A stretch of 64,000 nt of DNA from Noviherbaspirillum pedocola. GTDB lineage: Bacteria; Pseudomonadota; Gammaproteobacteria; Burkholderiales; Burkholderiaceae_D. Made by a program: the position numbers and the translations under genes. Location: contig NZ_JAEPBG010000017.1 in the NCBI RefSeq assembly GCF_016632335.1, positions 62,001-126,000 of the forward strand. The letters run 5' to 3'. Positions 27,438 to 36,608 of the stretch are shown here, one piece after another. The notes beneath the pieces are model-generated. The model made no database searches, was not told the origin of the DNA, and worked only from the letters and a program-made list of their open reading frames with translations. The first letter of the stretch is position 1. Each line of letters starts with the position of its first letter.

Positions 27438-28337
27438 TCACAGATGTCCTGCGCAAGCCTTCGCATGCGCATGCAGGGCGCCCGCGAGGCAGTCGGATCC
27501 GGCGTCGCGCTGATCGGTGCAGGCGCGCACCAGATGGAAGTCACGGGTACAGCAATAGGCGGGGCTGATTTCCAGTTGTTTCAGTGCGCCGGCTTCAAGC
27601 AGCGGCCGGGCGCGCTGCAGCGGCAGCCATGCATAACCGGCTTTTTCCCGCAACGCGGAGAGCATCATGTCCAAGTTCCTCACCCGCAATGGCGACTGAC
27701 CGCGACGCACGGCTTCCGCGCCCGGCGTGCGCAGCGTTGCCCGCGGCGTATCGAGCATGATGCGCACATGGTTGGCCAGATGCGTCCAGTTCAGCAAACC
27801 GCTCATGCGCGTCAGCGGATGTTCCGCGTCAACCACGGCGACATAGTCCACGCTCACCAGCTTTTCAGCGATGAGGCCCAGCGGCGCCTGCGCGCAGATA
27901 GCGAGATCGACGGCATCGTTGCAAAGCGCCTGCTCCAGCTCATCGTCGCCGCCTTCCTGCAACATGACCCGTATGCCAGGCGTTGACCTGGAGATTTCCT
28001 CGATGGCTGCCATCACGAAATGCTGCGGGCATTCGTGATGCACCATCAGCCGCAATTCCTGTTTCCATCCCTGGCGCATCTTTTCCGCGAGCGCTTCAAG
28101 TTCGATGGCGCTGCGTATCACATTGCGCGATTTCTCCAGCAGCGCCCGACCCTCGCGCGTGACCTGCGCCTTGCGGCCTTCCACCCGCAACAGCGGTATG
28201 CCGAGCTGTTCCTGCATCTTCGCAATGGTGTAGCTGATCGCCGACTGGCTGATATGCAGCTTCTCGGCCGCCGCGGAAAAGCCATTGCAATCTATGACGG
28301 CATGCAGCACCCGCCACTGCTTGAGGCTGATGCGCAT
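27438..28337 (-). CDS. LysR family transcriptional regulator (next to rfbA)
   Basis: A 299-residue LysR regulator. The start at 28337 ([16 protein letters not shown]) follows AAGGTAAAG and gives the normal length; a longer form with an acidic N-terminal extension (start 28436) is less likely. The helix-turn-helix is [28 protein letters not shown]. The effector domain is ordinary. It is co-oriented with rfbA and only 14 bases upstream, so the two may be co-transcribed, an unusual link between a LysR regulator and nucleotide-sugar synthesis. Confidence 0.9.
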   Translation of the reverse strand: MRISLKQWRVLHAVIDCNGFSAAAEKLHISQSAISYTIAKMQEQLGIPLLRVEGRKAQVTREGRALLEKSRNVIRSAIELEALAEKMRQGWKQELRLMVHHECPQHFVMAAIEEISRSTPGIRVMLQEGGDDELEQALCNDAVDLAICAQAPLGLIAEKLVSVDYVAVVDAEHPLTRMSGLLNWTHLANHVRIMLDTPRATLRTPGAEAVRRGQSPLRVRNLDMMLSALREKAGYAWLPLQRARPLLEAGALKQLEISPAYCCTRDFHLVRACTDQRDAGSDCLAGALHAHAKACAGHL

Positions 28338-29048
28338 CTTTACCTTGTCATGCAGCCGAGTGTTGCGTGTGCCGCTGAATTCCTTCCAGGCATTCAGCGT
28401 CAGATCGCCATCATCATCCAGATCAACGGGTTTCATCGCTTGTCATCACTGAGACAAAAATCGTATCCGTGCCAATTCTTCATCGAGGCGGCGCGGCCTG
28501 CCCTTGTGCCCGCAGGTCGCGGGCTACGCATCGCTGCGTGAATGTTGTCCTTGAAAAAAGAATAAGGCGGGGTTCCGGCTATCGATTTAATGTATGTCAA
28601 TCGCGACGGATTGCATGATCGTTGTTCGCAACAGTGTTCGTATGTTGATCATCGTTCTTCTGCAAGCAGGCGCGAGATCGCTTGCGGCAGCAGGCATAAA
28701 GCAAGCCGATCGATCGCGCCGCGTCACCGCGCTTTGATCAGTTTTTCATGCTATTCCGTGCTTGCCCTCGCCCGTAGAATGTGTCCCGCACCGGAAAGTG
28801 TTTGATCAGCGGCTGCGCGATTCATTGCAGCGCGAATGGTGCACTGCGCGCGTCCTAAGCACCATGCATGCCGGCGCGCTTGCACAGCAGCGATGCGATG
28901 GCGACGTCCGTTGAGCACAGCCTGGAGCCATGCCCGCGCCATCCTCGCAAGCTGAGCAGCCGGGCGTGACGGCGCCGTCCGATAGGGGCGCGGCAGCGCG
29001 CCGCGCAAGCCGGCAGAACCAGTCAACCAAACCAATAACGGGTTCATC
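28338..29048. other. Long divergent regulatory region of the exopolysaccharide genes
   Basis: 711 bases between the LysR-rfbA pair and the outward-reading wza-like gene, with a more A+T-rich part around 28560-28740. No convincing gene, tRNA or clear promoter is seen. Its length suits complex control of exopolysaccharide synthesis or an untranslated leader. Confidence 0.5.
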
Positions 29049-30248
29049 ATGTTCTCTACGAAGCGACTCGCGCGGCCCGGCGTATCGGGTTCCACCATAC
29101 TCGGATTGATCGCCAGACAGCTACGACGCCACGCCGCATTGCTCTTGGTCCCGGCCATCGTCGCATGCAGCTCGGTTGCCCCGGGACCACAGTTCAGCGG
29201 CAGCGTCGCGCAGAGCGGCGCCACGGACGCCGCGCAGCCTCCTTCCACCGAGATCAAACCGATTACGTCCAAGCTGCTGCAGGATGAAAAGGCGAACAAG
29301 ACCGCTCGTTCCAGCGCCAATCTCAATGCGCTGATGGCGTCGCCAGTGCCGTACACGATAGAGAAGGGCGACATACTCAACGTGATTGTCTGGGATCATC
29401 CCGAGCTCTCGGGCGGCATGAACGCCAATCGCGCCATTTCGACCATGGCCGCCATGGACATGCCGGCGAATCAGATGCCCGGTTCCACGTTCACCGTCGG
29501 TCACGACGGGTCGATCCAGTTTCCCTACGTGGGCGTATTGAAGATCGCAGGACTCACCGAGGACCAGGCGCGCGAAATGCTGACGAGTCGCCTGGGCCAT
29601 TACATCAACAAGCCGAATGTGACCCTGAGCGTGCAGTCCTATCGCAGCAAGCGCATCTACGTCGACGGCGAAGTCAAGACGCCGGGCGTGCAGACCATCA
29701 ACGATATTCCGATGACCCTGCTTGAAGCGGTCAATCGCGCCGGTGGCTTTCTTCCGAGCGCCGATCAAAGCCAGATCATGCTCAATCGCGGCGGCAGCAT
29801 GTACCACATCAATCTGCCGGAGCTGGTGAAGACCGGCATGGATCCGGCCGAGATCATGCTCTCCAGCGGCGATGTCGTCAGCGTGCTGTCGCGCGACCAG
29901 AGCAAGGTATTCGTCTCCGGCGAAGTCATCGTGCCGCGCGCGCTGCAGATGCATAACGGTCGCCTGTCGCTGAATGAAGCGCTCGGCGAAGCTGGCGGCA
30001 TCAATCCGCAAAGCGGCGACGCGCGGCAGGTGTATGTGATTCGCCGGCAGTCCAACAAGCCGGAGGTGTATATGCTCGATGCGCAGACACCGGACGCGCT
30101 GGCGCTTGCCGAAGGCTTCGAACTCTATCCGAAGGACATCGTCTATGTGGCGCCGACCGCGCTGACCAACTGGCATCGCACCATCAGCCAGATGCTGCCG
30201 GGCGCGCTGGGCGGCGTCGTCACGAGCGCGATACCACAGGCCCACTGA
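29049..30248 (+). CDS. Outer-membrane polysaccharide export lipoprotein (Wza-like)
   Basis: A 399-residue export protein. The signal peptide ends in lipobox IVAC (Cys40). The Poly_export domain follows (YTIEKGDILNVIVWDHPELS, then FTVGHDGSIQFPYVGVLKIA), then two SLBB-type domains (RIYVDGEVKTPGVQTI; KVFVSGEVIVPRALQMHNGR). Such proteins form the outer-membrane channel for capsule or exopolysaccharide. The usual partner Wzc-type kinase is not encoded nearby. First gene of a plus-strand exopolysaccharide group. Confidence 0.93.
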   Translation: MFSTKRLARPGVSGSTILGLIARQLRRHAALLLVPAIVACSSVAPGPQFSGSVAQSGATDAAQPPSTEIKPITSKLLQDEKANKTARSSANLNALMASPVPYTIEKGDILNVIVWDHPELSGGMNANRAISTMAAMDMPANQMPGSTFTVGHDGSIQFPYVGVLKIAGLTEDQAREMLTSRLGHYINKPNVTLSVQSYRSKRIYVDGEVKTPGVQTINDIPMTLLEAVNRAGGFLPSADQSQIMLNRGGSMYHINLPELVKTGMDPAEIMLSSGDVVSVLSRDQSKVFVSGEVIVPRALQMHNGRLSLNEALGEAGGINPQSGDARQVYVIRRQSNKPEVYMLDAQTPDALALAEGFELYPKDIVYVAPTALTNWHRTISQMLPGALGGVVTSAIPQAH

Positions 30249-30348
30249 CCACAGGCCCGCTGAGTCAACGTCGTTCCCGTACCGCGGTGCAGGGCGTGGC
30301 CGCGGCGGCGGGAAAGCTGCAAGCCGAAAATCGGCTGGGAGGAATGCA

Positions 30349-31872
30349 TTGACCTTGAAGAAAAACATCCTGGCGAGCTGGGTCAGCCAGGTCTACGTCT
30401 CTGTGGCCGGCATGCTGATGGTGCCGTTCTACCTGCGCTACATGGGCACCGAGGCGTATGGACTGGTCGGCTTCTTCGCCATGCTGCAGGTATGGTTCCA
30501 GCTCATGGACCTGGGACTGACCCAGACCATGAGCCGGGAAGCGGCGCGCTTTCGCGGCGGCGCGATTGATGCGCTGAGTCTGCGCCGGCTGTTGCGCTCG
30601 CTGGAAGCGCTGTTCCTGCTGGTGGCCATCGCCGGCGCGCTCGCCATCGGACTTGCCGCGCCGCGCATCGCCAGTGACTGGCTGCAGGCGCGGCACATCG
30701 ATATCGATGAGGTGCGTTACGCGGCCGTGCTCATGGGCATGCTGGTTGCGCTGCGCTGGGTGTCCGGCTTGTATCGCGGCGTCATCAGCGGCTTCGAAGC
30801 GCTAGTCTGGCTCAATGCCTGCAATGCCGCCATCGCCACCGCGCGCTTCATGCTGGTCATTCCGCTGTTGATGCTTGTTGGCGGCACGCCGCGCGTGTTC
30901 TTCAACTTCCAGCTCGTCGTGGCCGTGCTCGAACTGGGGCTGCTGGTGTGGCAGACCTACCGTCTGCTGCCACAAGCGGGCAGCGCGCCGCTGCGCTGGG
31001 ACTGGCGAGCGCTGGGCGGCTTGCTCAAATTCTCGATGGGCGTGGCCTTCACCAGCACGATATGGGTAGCCATGACGCAGCTCGACAAGCTGATGCTGTC
31101 CAAGCTGCTGCCGCTGGATGATTACGGTGTCTTCACGCTCGCGGTGCTGATCGCCAGCGCGGTCACGCTGATCGCCACGCCGATTACCTCGGCGCTGCAG
31201 CCGCGCATGGCGCAGGTGGCTGCGAGCGGTCGCGCGGAAGAGTTGATCGGGCTGTATCGGCGCGGCACGCAGATCGTTGGCCTGATCGCGGCGCCGGCAA
31301 TGCTGGTGCTGGTGTGCTTTCCCGAGCAGGTGCTTGGCATCTGGACCGGCAATGCCGCTGTTGCGGCCAGCGCCGCGCCGATACTGCAGCTGTATGCGTT
31401 CGGCAATGGCGTGCTCGCCTTTGGCGCCTTCCCTTACTACCTGCAATTTGCCCGGGGCGAGTTGCGCTTGCATGTGATCGGCAATGTGCTGTTTCTCGTC
31501 ATCCTGCTGCCGGCGCTGATCTGGGCGGCGCAGCGCTATGGCGCTCTCGGCGCCGGCTATGCTTGGGCCATTTCGAATCTCGCTTATTTCCTGTTGTGGA
31601 TACCGCTGGTGCACCGGCGCTTCATGCGCGGCTCGCACTTCGACTGGCTGCTGCACGATGTCGCCGCTGTCGTCGCGCCGCCGACGGTCGCGGCATTCAT
31701 GTTGCGCGGCTTGATCGCCTGGCCGCAGAACCGCTTTTCCGCGCTGTTTTTGCTGGTGGCCATCGGACTGGCACTGATGCTGTTGTCCGGCCTCGGCGCA
31801 TCGTCGGTGCGCCAGATGGTGCAACGCCGTTGGCGCCTCGGCATTCCGGCCCTGAGCATCAAGAGGAGATAG
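30349..31872 (+). CDS. Oligosaccharide flippase (Wzx/MATE-like)
   Basis: A 507-residue membrane protein with about 12-14 membrane segments that likely moves lipid-linked oligosaccharide units across the inner membrane. N-terminal SWVSQVYVSVAGMLMVPFYL and YMGTEAYGLVGFFAMLQVWF are typical of the polysaccharide-biosynthesis flippases. The start appears to be TTG at 30349: GGGAGG lies six bases upstream, and the nearer ATG at 30344 opens only a two-codon frame (ATG CAT TGA). Confidence 0.9.
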   Translation: MTLKKNILASWVSQVYVSVAGMLMVPFYLRYMGTEAYGLVGFFAMLQVWFQLMDLGLTQTMSREAARFRGGAIDALSLRRLLRSLEALFLLVAIAGALAIGLAAPRIASDWLQARHIDIDEVRYAAVLMGMLVALRWVSGLYRGVISGFEALVWLNACNAAIATARFMLVIPLLMLVGGTPRVFFNFQLVVAVLELGLLVWQTYRLLPQAGSAPLRWDWRALGGLLKFSMGVAFTSTIWVAMTQLDKLMLSKLLPLDDYGVFTLAVLIASAVTLIATPITSALQPRMAQVAASGRAEELIGLYRRGTQIVGLIAAPAMLVLVCFPEQVLGIWTGNAAVAASAAPILQLYAFGNGVLAFGAFPYYLQFARGELRLHVIGNVLFLVILLPALIWAAQRYGALGAGYAWAISNLAYFLLWIPLVHRRFMRGSHFDWLLHDVAAVVAPPTVAAFMLRGLIAWPQNRFSALFLLVAIGLALMLLSGLGASSVRQMVQRRWRLGIPALSIKRR

Positions 31873-31875
31873 AAA

Positions 31876-32634
31876 GTGGTACGAAAAATCGCAGCGATGC
31901 AGCCCTATCTCTTTCCCTACCTGGGATATTTTCAGCTGATCAACGCTGTCGATGAATTCGTGCTTGGCGATGTATTGCAATATGAAAAGGAGTCGTGGAT
32001 CAATCGAAATAGAATTCTTGTGAATGGTCAGCCGAAACTGATTACCTTTCCGCTGAAAAAGGACAGGTTTGATGCGCTGATTAGAGAAAAGCAATTCGTT
32101 GACAATATTGGGGGTGAACGCGAAAAGCTGCTGAAAATCATCAGGAATTGTTATTCCAGAGCGCCAAACTTTTCGGCATTTTTTTCCGTTCTGGAAGACG
32201 TTATTCAATTCCCGGCAGTCAATCTCGCGGAATATGCAGAAAATTCGATACGTCGTCTTTGCCGCTACGCCGGAATTACTACGCCGATCCGCCTCGCCTC
32301 GGAATTGGGCTTGCCAATACGCATGGACAAGCAGGAACGCGTGGTGCAAACCGTCAAGGCACTCAATGGTGGCATGTATATCAATCCGCGCAGCGGCACG
32401 GCGCTGTACCGATCGCAATACTTCGAGGAGCACGGCTTGGAGCTGCGCTTTCTTCACATGGGGAATGTGCGCTATCGCCAGTTCAAAGAACCTTTTACGC
32501 CCAATCTGTCGATCATCGACGTACTGATGTTCAACGATCCGTTCACCCTGCGACACTTGCTGGAAGACTATGCGCTGATCGACGCGGACGACGCCACAGC
32601 GCCGGATTCGGGCCTTCGTACCGGCAGCGAATGA
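31876..32634 (+). CDS. WbqC-like family protein
   Basis: A 252-residue protein of the WbqC family, often found in O-antigen and exopolysaccharide clusters and thought to act on sugar or sugar-peptide modification; the reaction is not firmly known. The N-terminal signature is KIAAMQPYLFPYLGYFQLIN. The start is GTG at 31876 after AGAGGAG, three bases past the flippase stop, so coupled. Its first half (about 31880-32280) is distinctly A+T-rich against the flanking genes, suggesting separate acquisition. Confidence 0.88.
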   Translation: MVRKIAAMQPYLFPYLGYFQLINAVDEFVLGDVLQYEKESWINRNRILVNGQPKLITFPLKKDRFDALIREKQFVDNIGGEREKLLKIIRNCYSRAPNFSAFFSVLEDVIQFPAVNLAEYAENSIRRLCRYAGITTPIRLASELGLPIRMDKQERVVQTVKALNGGMYINPRSGTALYRSQYFEEHGLELRFLHMGNVRYRQFKEPFTPNLSIIDVLMFNDPFTLRHLLEDYALIDADDATAPDSGLRTGSE

Positions 32635-32956
32635 CGACGGGCACCATTGCCAGCGTTTTCACATTCGCAATGTGGAGTGAAAGCGGCCGCGCATTATTGC
32701 ATTTTAATTTAAATCCAAATTTAAAAAACCTGCGCTAGAGATGCGTATTTCATCGGGTTTTTTACCGCTGGGAATTCCTGCATTCTGCTTTATCCATTTC
32801 TTCCTGCAATGGCATTGATATCGAATTTTTGTATCGATACCTCAAGGTGCGCATTTGAGGTTTGTCAGGAAATTTCGACAGTCCGGAAATATATTGAAAC
32901 GGTGGGGGAATAAGAAATTCCTCCTTCCGATTTACGGTCTTGCCGGAATTGACGCC
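32635..32956. other. A+T-rich gap before the glycosyltransferase
   Basis: 322 bases with no gene assigned, including a very A+T-rich run around 32695-32730. The frame of the next gene stays open upstream to TTG 32855, so part could be coding if a TTG is used. A promoter for the next gene may lie here. Confidence 0.4.
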
Positions 32957-34357
32957 ATGTCAAACCATGAAAATCCACTATTTCTGAATCTAAAATTCTG
33001 GATGCTGCTGATGGATGCCGCCGCCTTGTGGCTGGTCGGCGAACTCAGCAGCTATTTGCGTTTCGAGCACGGGCTTGCCGATGCCGCGCCGATCAATTCG
33101 ATGCTGCTGTATTTCTGCGTCGCCGCCGCCCTGTTCATGTTTCCCAGCCTGGAGATGTACCAGTCTTGGCGCGGCCGGCAGGCTTCGGGCATGTATTTCC
33201 ATGTCGCGTTTTCCTTCGCGCTGCTGCTGGCCTGCGGCCTGATCACGACCTTCCTGATCCACAGGGCAGGCGAGCTGTCGCGGGTATGGGTAGCGACCTG
33301 GTATGGCAACGGCGTGCTGGCGCTGATCGCAAACCGCAAGCTTGCGGAGATGGTGTCGCGCTATCTGCAGCGCCACCGGCGCAATTTGCGACGCGTCGTC
33401 ATCGTCGGCTATGGCAGCACCGGCCGGGACATGCACGAGCGCGCGCTGGGCGGTTTCGGCTATGAGATCACGGCGATCTATCCGGGCGAGCATGCGGCAG
33501 ACACGCCGATTGCGCCCGGCATACAGCGGCTGGAAAGCCTGGAATCGATTCAACAGCATGTGCTGGAAAGCCGCGTGCACGAAGTCTGGATTACCTTGCC
33601 CGTGAGCGAATATGGCTTGCTGTCGGAGCTGCATCACACGCTATGCGATGCGCTCATCGACATCCGCTGGGTGCCGGATGCGGTAAGCATCAGCTTCCTC
33701 AGCAACAGGATGATCAACTTCCTCGGCATGCCGACGCTCGATTTGAATCAGCCAGCCTCGGCCAACATGCAGGGCATGTTGAAGGAAGTTTTCGATCGCG
33801 CGTTTTCGCTGATGACGCTGCTGTTGCTGTCGCCGCTGCTCATTGCCATTGCCATCGGCATCAAGCTCACCTCTCCCGGCCCGGTGCTGTTCACCCAATA
33901 CCGGCTCGGCAAGAATGGCAAGCCGTTCCGGGTCTACAAGTTCCGCAGCATGCATGTGCACAATGAAGGCGGCGCGGTGACGCAGGCGCGGCGCGACGAT
34001 CCGCGCGTCACCCGCCTGGGCGCCTTCCTGCGCCGCACCAGCCTGGACGAGCTGCCGCAATTCATCAATGTGCTCAAGGGCGACATGTCGGTGGTGGGGC
34101 CGCGGCCGCATGCGATGCAGCACAACGACTTCTATCGCAGCCAGCTCGGCATGTACATGGTGCGTCATCGCGTTAAGCCCGGCATCACCGGCTGGGCGCA
34201 GATCAACGGCTGCCGCGGCGAGACCGAGACCGTGGAGAAGATGGCGCGCCGGGTGCAATTCGATATTCACTACATACAGCACTGGTCCTTCCTGATGGAT
34301 ATCAAGATCATTCTGTGGACCGCATGGAAAGGATGGACGGGGAACAATGCCTATTGA
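32957..34357 (+). CDS. Undecaprenyl-phosphate glucose phosphotransferase (WcaJ-like)
   Basis: A protein of about 466 residues from ATG 32957 ([10 protein letters not shown]), close to the family's usual length; a TTG start at 32855 would add 34 residues. The N-terminal half has four to five membrane segments and a CoA-binding-like domain ([19 protein letters not shown]); the C-terminal half is the bacterial sugar transferase with [20 protein letters not shown], then [23 protein letters not shown] and [17 protein letters not shown]. It loads the first sugar phosphate on undecaprenyl phosphate, starting exopolysaccharide repeat synthesis. Confidence 0.92.
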   Translation: MSNHENPLFLNLKFWMLLMDAAALWLVGELSSYLRFEHGLADAAPINSMLLYFCVAAALFMFPSLEMYQSWRGRQASGMYFHVAFSFALLLACGLITTFLIHRAGELSRVWVATWYGNGVLALIANRKLAEMVSRYLQRHRRNLRRVVIVGYGSTGRDMHERALGGFGYEITAIYPGEHAADTPIAPGIQRLESLESIQQHVLESRVHEVWITLPVSEYGLLSELHHTLCDALIDIRWVPDAVSISFLSNRMINFLGMPTLDLNQPASANMQGMLKEVFDRAFSLMTLLLLSPLLIAIAIGIKLTSPGPVLFTQYRLGKNGKPFRVYKFRSMHVHNEGGAVTQARRDDPRVTRLGAFLRRTSLDELPQFINVLKGDMSVVGPRPHAMQHNDFYRSQLGMYMVRHRVKPGITGWAQINGCRGETETVEKMARRVQFDIHYIQHWSFLMDIKIILWTAWKGWTGNNAY

Positions 34358-34384
34358 GCAAGCCGATCGCGGCGCCGAGCATCG

Positions 34385-35548
34385 ATGCGCATAGGGCGTC
34401 CCAAACGCAATCCTGTCGCCGCCGCGCCTGTCTGCGCGGCGGCGTTGCTGTGCGCGGCACTTGCCTGCGGCAGCCAGGCCTGCGCCCAGACCGGTGCGCA
34501 AGGGGAGGGGCGGGATCCGCTGCGCTGGCCGTTCTCGCGCCACAGCATCTGGAACATGCCCATCGGCAGTGCGGCGGTTTATGTGCCGGCTGGTATGGAT
34601 GGCGTGCCCGGCCGCAGCGGCGTGGCGTGGATGCCGCATATCGACGCCGAGCGCATCGTGCTGCGGCCGAATGCGCCGTCTACGCCGATCTACCACAGCA
34701 GCGCAGGCTGGTCCGGCAAGGATCGCTGCGATGCCACCGGTGCGGTGCTGTTCGAAGCGCCGATGCCGCCCGACTTCATCGTCGCCAGCGGCCATGGCAA
34801 TGATCCGGCCGTCTTTCTCGCGCGAGACCGGCGCACGCTGTTGCAGGCGCAGCCGCTGGCGCGCTGCAAGCGCAGCGGGCCAGCCACCAGTCTGGTGCAG
34901 GCGGATGCGGTCGACATCCATGGCGATGGCATCCAGGGCGCGCATGGTGGATCGGGCTTGTCTGCGTTCGGCGGTTCGCTTCGCGTAGGGGAGCTGCGGC
35001 CCGGAATGCCGCCGCCACGGCATGCGTTGAAGATCAATGTGCATGCGCGCCAGTATCTGCATCGATGCAGGACAGCGGAGGATTGCTATCGCTGGCCGGC
35101 GCTGCGTGGCGATGCCTATGCGATCGGTTATTACGGCAGTCGCGTAGTCAGCGGCGGGCAGCCGCCATCTGCGATGAAGATGGGCGCGTTGCTGGCGATA
35201 CCGGCTGGGTTGCCTCTGGCGATGATGGAACTGCGCACCGAGCCGGCGCGCATGCTGGCCTGGACGCTGCAGAACTATGGTGCCTACATCGTCGACGACA
35301 CCTATGGACCGGGATTCGCATTCAGCGCCGAGGACGGCCCCGATGGCTCTTTCGCGCAGCAGTTCCAGCGCGACTGGGGCTTCGCCTTCGAGCAAAAGGT
35401 AAGGCAGAACAGCGATTGGGTCCGGGATGTGCAGAAGATCGTGCGCAGCCTGCACGTGGTGGACAACAACGGCCCCGACAGCATCGGCGGCGGCGGCGCG
35501 CCGCGTCAGCCGCTGGCGCCGCCGTTTCGGCGGGATCGGGGGCCATAA
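34385..35548 (+). CDS. Secreted protein of unknown function in the exopolysaccharide group
   Basis: A 387-residue protein I do not assign to a named family. It has a signal peptide (hydrophobic residues about 11-34; a Cys in LACGSQACA leaves open whether it is a lipoprotein). Distinct stretches are HSIWNMPIGSAAVYVPAGMD, DIHGDGIQGAHGGSGLSAFG and NYGAYIVDDTYGPGF, which recall exported hypothetical proteins of other soil bacteria. The Gly- and His-rich pattern could suit a polysaccharide-acting fold, but that is only a guess. It begins 27 bases after the glycosyltransferase and is probably co-transcribed with it. Confidence 0.75.
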   Translation: MRIGRPKRNPVAAAPVCAAALLCAALACGSQACAQTGAQGEGRDPLRWPFSRHSIWNMPIGSAAVYVPAGMDGVPGRSGVAWMPHIDAERIVLRPNAPSTPIYHSSAGWSGKDRCDATGAVLFEAPMPPDFIVASGHGNDPAVFLARDRRTLLQAQPLARCKRSGPATSLVQADAVDIHGDGIQGAHGGSGLSAFGGSLRVGELRPGMPPPRHALKINVHARQYLHRCRTAEDCYRWPALRGDAYAIGYYGSRVVSGGQPPSAMKMGALLAIPAGLPLAMMELRTEPARMLAWTLQNYGAYIVDDTYGPGFAFSAEDGPDGSFAQQFQRDWGFAFEQKVRQNSDWVRDVQKIVRSLHVVDNNGPDSIGGGGAPRQPLAPPFRRDRGP

Positions 35549-35686
35549 GGCATGGCTTGGCCCGTGCCGGCAAGCGGCATGCGATGGCGATGAAGCTCGC
35601 TCGAAAAATGGAGTTCCTTCGCGCTGAGTGATATGACTCGCGTTAGGATTCTTTTGTCAGCTCAGTCGACGAGAACGGAATTACCT

Positions 35687-35746
35687 TTGCAGTTGCAGTT
35701 GCAGTTGCAGTTGCAGTTGCAGTTGCAGTTGCCGTTGCCGTTGCTT
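35687..35746 (+). repeat. TTGCAG hexanucleotide tandem repeat
   Basis: Seven perfect TTGCAG units (35687-35728), two TTGCCG units (35729-35740) and a final TTGCTT. Lies between genes and directly precedes the left arm of the inverted repeat. Such tracts can change in copy number by slippage. Confidence 0.9.
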
Positions 35747-35968
35747 TTAACCCCCGTTGATTGCGCCGTGACGGCGATGTCCGGAGCGGGAAAAGGTGCG
35801 GCGTCTGTTTGAGCGAAGCGCAGCGTAGCGAGTTTAGCCGCGCCCCGCTCCGGGCATCGACGGCACGGGAACCCCGCGCAGCGGGGCGCAATCTCCGGGG
35901 CGCCTTTTCTTGCCTACTTCTTTTGGCGCCCAAAAGAAGTAGGCCGGCTGCCGGGCCGGGACCCGGCT
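35729..35968 (+). repeat. Left arm of long inverted repeat
   Basis: About 220-240 bases that recur in reverse complement at 36133-36370 with small differences. Matching blocks include GTTGCCGTTGCTTTTAA, GCGGCGTCTGTTTGAGCGAA, GCGAGTTTAGCCGCGCCCCG and GGCTGCCGGGCCGGGACCC. A perfect palindrome, TACTTCTTTTGG-CGC-CCAAAAGAAGTA, lies at 35914-35942 inside it. Confidence 0.88.
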
Positions 35969-36132
35969 AGGTCGAGGGGGCGCTGAACGTTTTGCATCAC
36001 CGGAGTGATGTCGTTGAAGGGGCAGGCTCTTGCCTTGGTCGTCGTCGCGTTGATCGAGGCTTGGATTGAAAGGCCCGCCCGATCGAAGTTTCTAGGCCCG
36101 ATGACCCAATAAGGACATCGCACTTGGCGAGC

Positions 36133-36370
36133 AAGCCGGGTCCCGGCCCGGCAGCCGGGTTACTTCTTTTGCTTCGCCAAAAGAAGTAACCAAGAAAAGG
36201 CGACCCGGAGATCGCGCCCCGCTGCGCGGGGTCCCCGTGTCGCCGAACCCTGAAGCGGGGCGCGGCTAAACTCGCTACGCTGCGCTTCGCTCAAACAGAC
36301 GCCGCACCTTATCCGCTTCAGGGCCCGGCGCCACGGCGCGATCAACGGGATTAAAAGCAACGGCAACTAC
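36133..36370 (-). repeat. Right arm of long inverted repeat
   Basis: Reverse complement of the left arm, with its own inner palindrome TTACTTCTTTT/AAAAGAAGTAA around 36160-36190. The arms enclose about 165 bases with no gene. The right arm also ends in a degenerate version of the hexanucleotide tract. Confidence 0.88.
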
Positions 36371-36384
36371 AAAAGCCAAAATCA

Positions 36385-36440
36385 ACGGCAACGGCGAAGA
36401 CAAAGACCAAAACAAAGACCAAAACAAAGACCAAGACCAG
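36385..36440 (+). repeat. A-rich direct repeats beside the inverted repeat
   Basis: Short imperfect tandem units of the type ACAAAGACCAAA, present three to four times in a row. It flanks the right arm much as the TTGCAG tract flanks the left arm. Confidence 0.7.
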
Positions 36441-36608
36441 TCTCAGCACGTAATCTACTTTCTGCCGAACGCTTTAGGCCTGAGCGTCCCGCATCCTGGT
36501 CCTAGCCTTGCGCCATTGCAGGGTAGTGCTATTGCATCCAATGCAGCAGCTACCGCGCGGGGACCTTGAAAGGGCTGGCTTGGCAAGCTCAACCTACAGC
36601 GCTTTGGA

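Larger units (their letters stand above)
35549..36608. other. 1.06-kb gene-free region filled by a repeat structure
   Basis: No gene is supported between the secreted protein and the chemoreceptor. The space holds a hexanucleotide tract, a long inverted repeat with about 220-base arms, and an A-rich direct-repeat tract, each listed separately. The sequence past 36440 to 36608 shows nothing clear. Confidence 0.7.

Noticed and set aside
28751-29380. Minus-strand frame at the start of the wza-like gene
   Set aside because: It overlaps the export lipoprotein gene in antisense and has no recognisable domain.
30802-32556. 584-residue minus-strand frame
   Set aside because: Opposite the flippase and WbqC-like genes; no start signal or family resemblance.
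33641-35455. 604-residue minus-strand frame in the exopolysaccharide group
   Set aside because: Antisense to the WcaJ-like gene and the unknown secreted protein, both of which have proper starts and signal or membrane features.
35687-36440. Possible CRISPR array
   Set aside because: Units are 6- or 12-base tandem repeats without unique spacers, and the large arms occur only as an inverted pair; no cas genes are present.
35687-36440. Insertion sequence with terminal inverted repeats
   Set aside because: The enclosed segment is about 165 bases with no transposase frame, and no target duplication is visible; kept only as a repeat structure.
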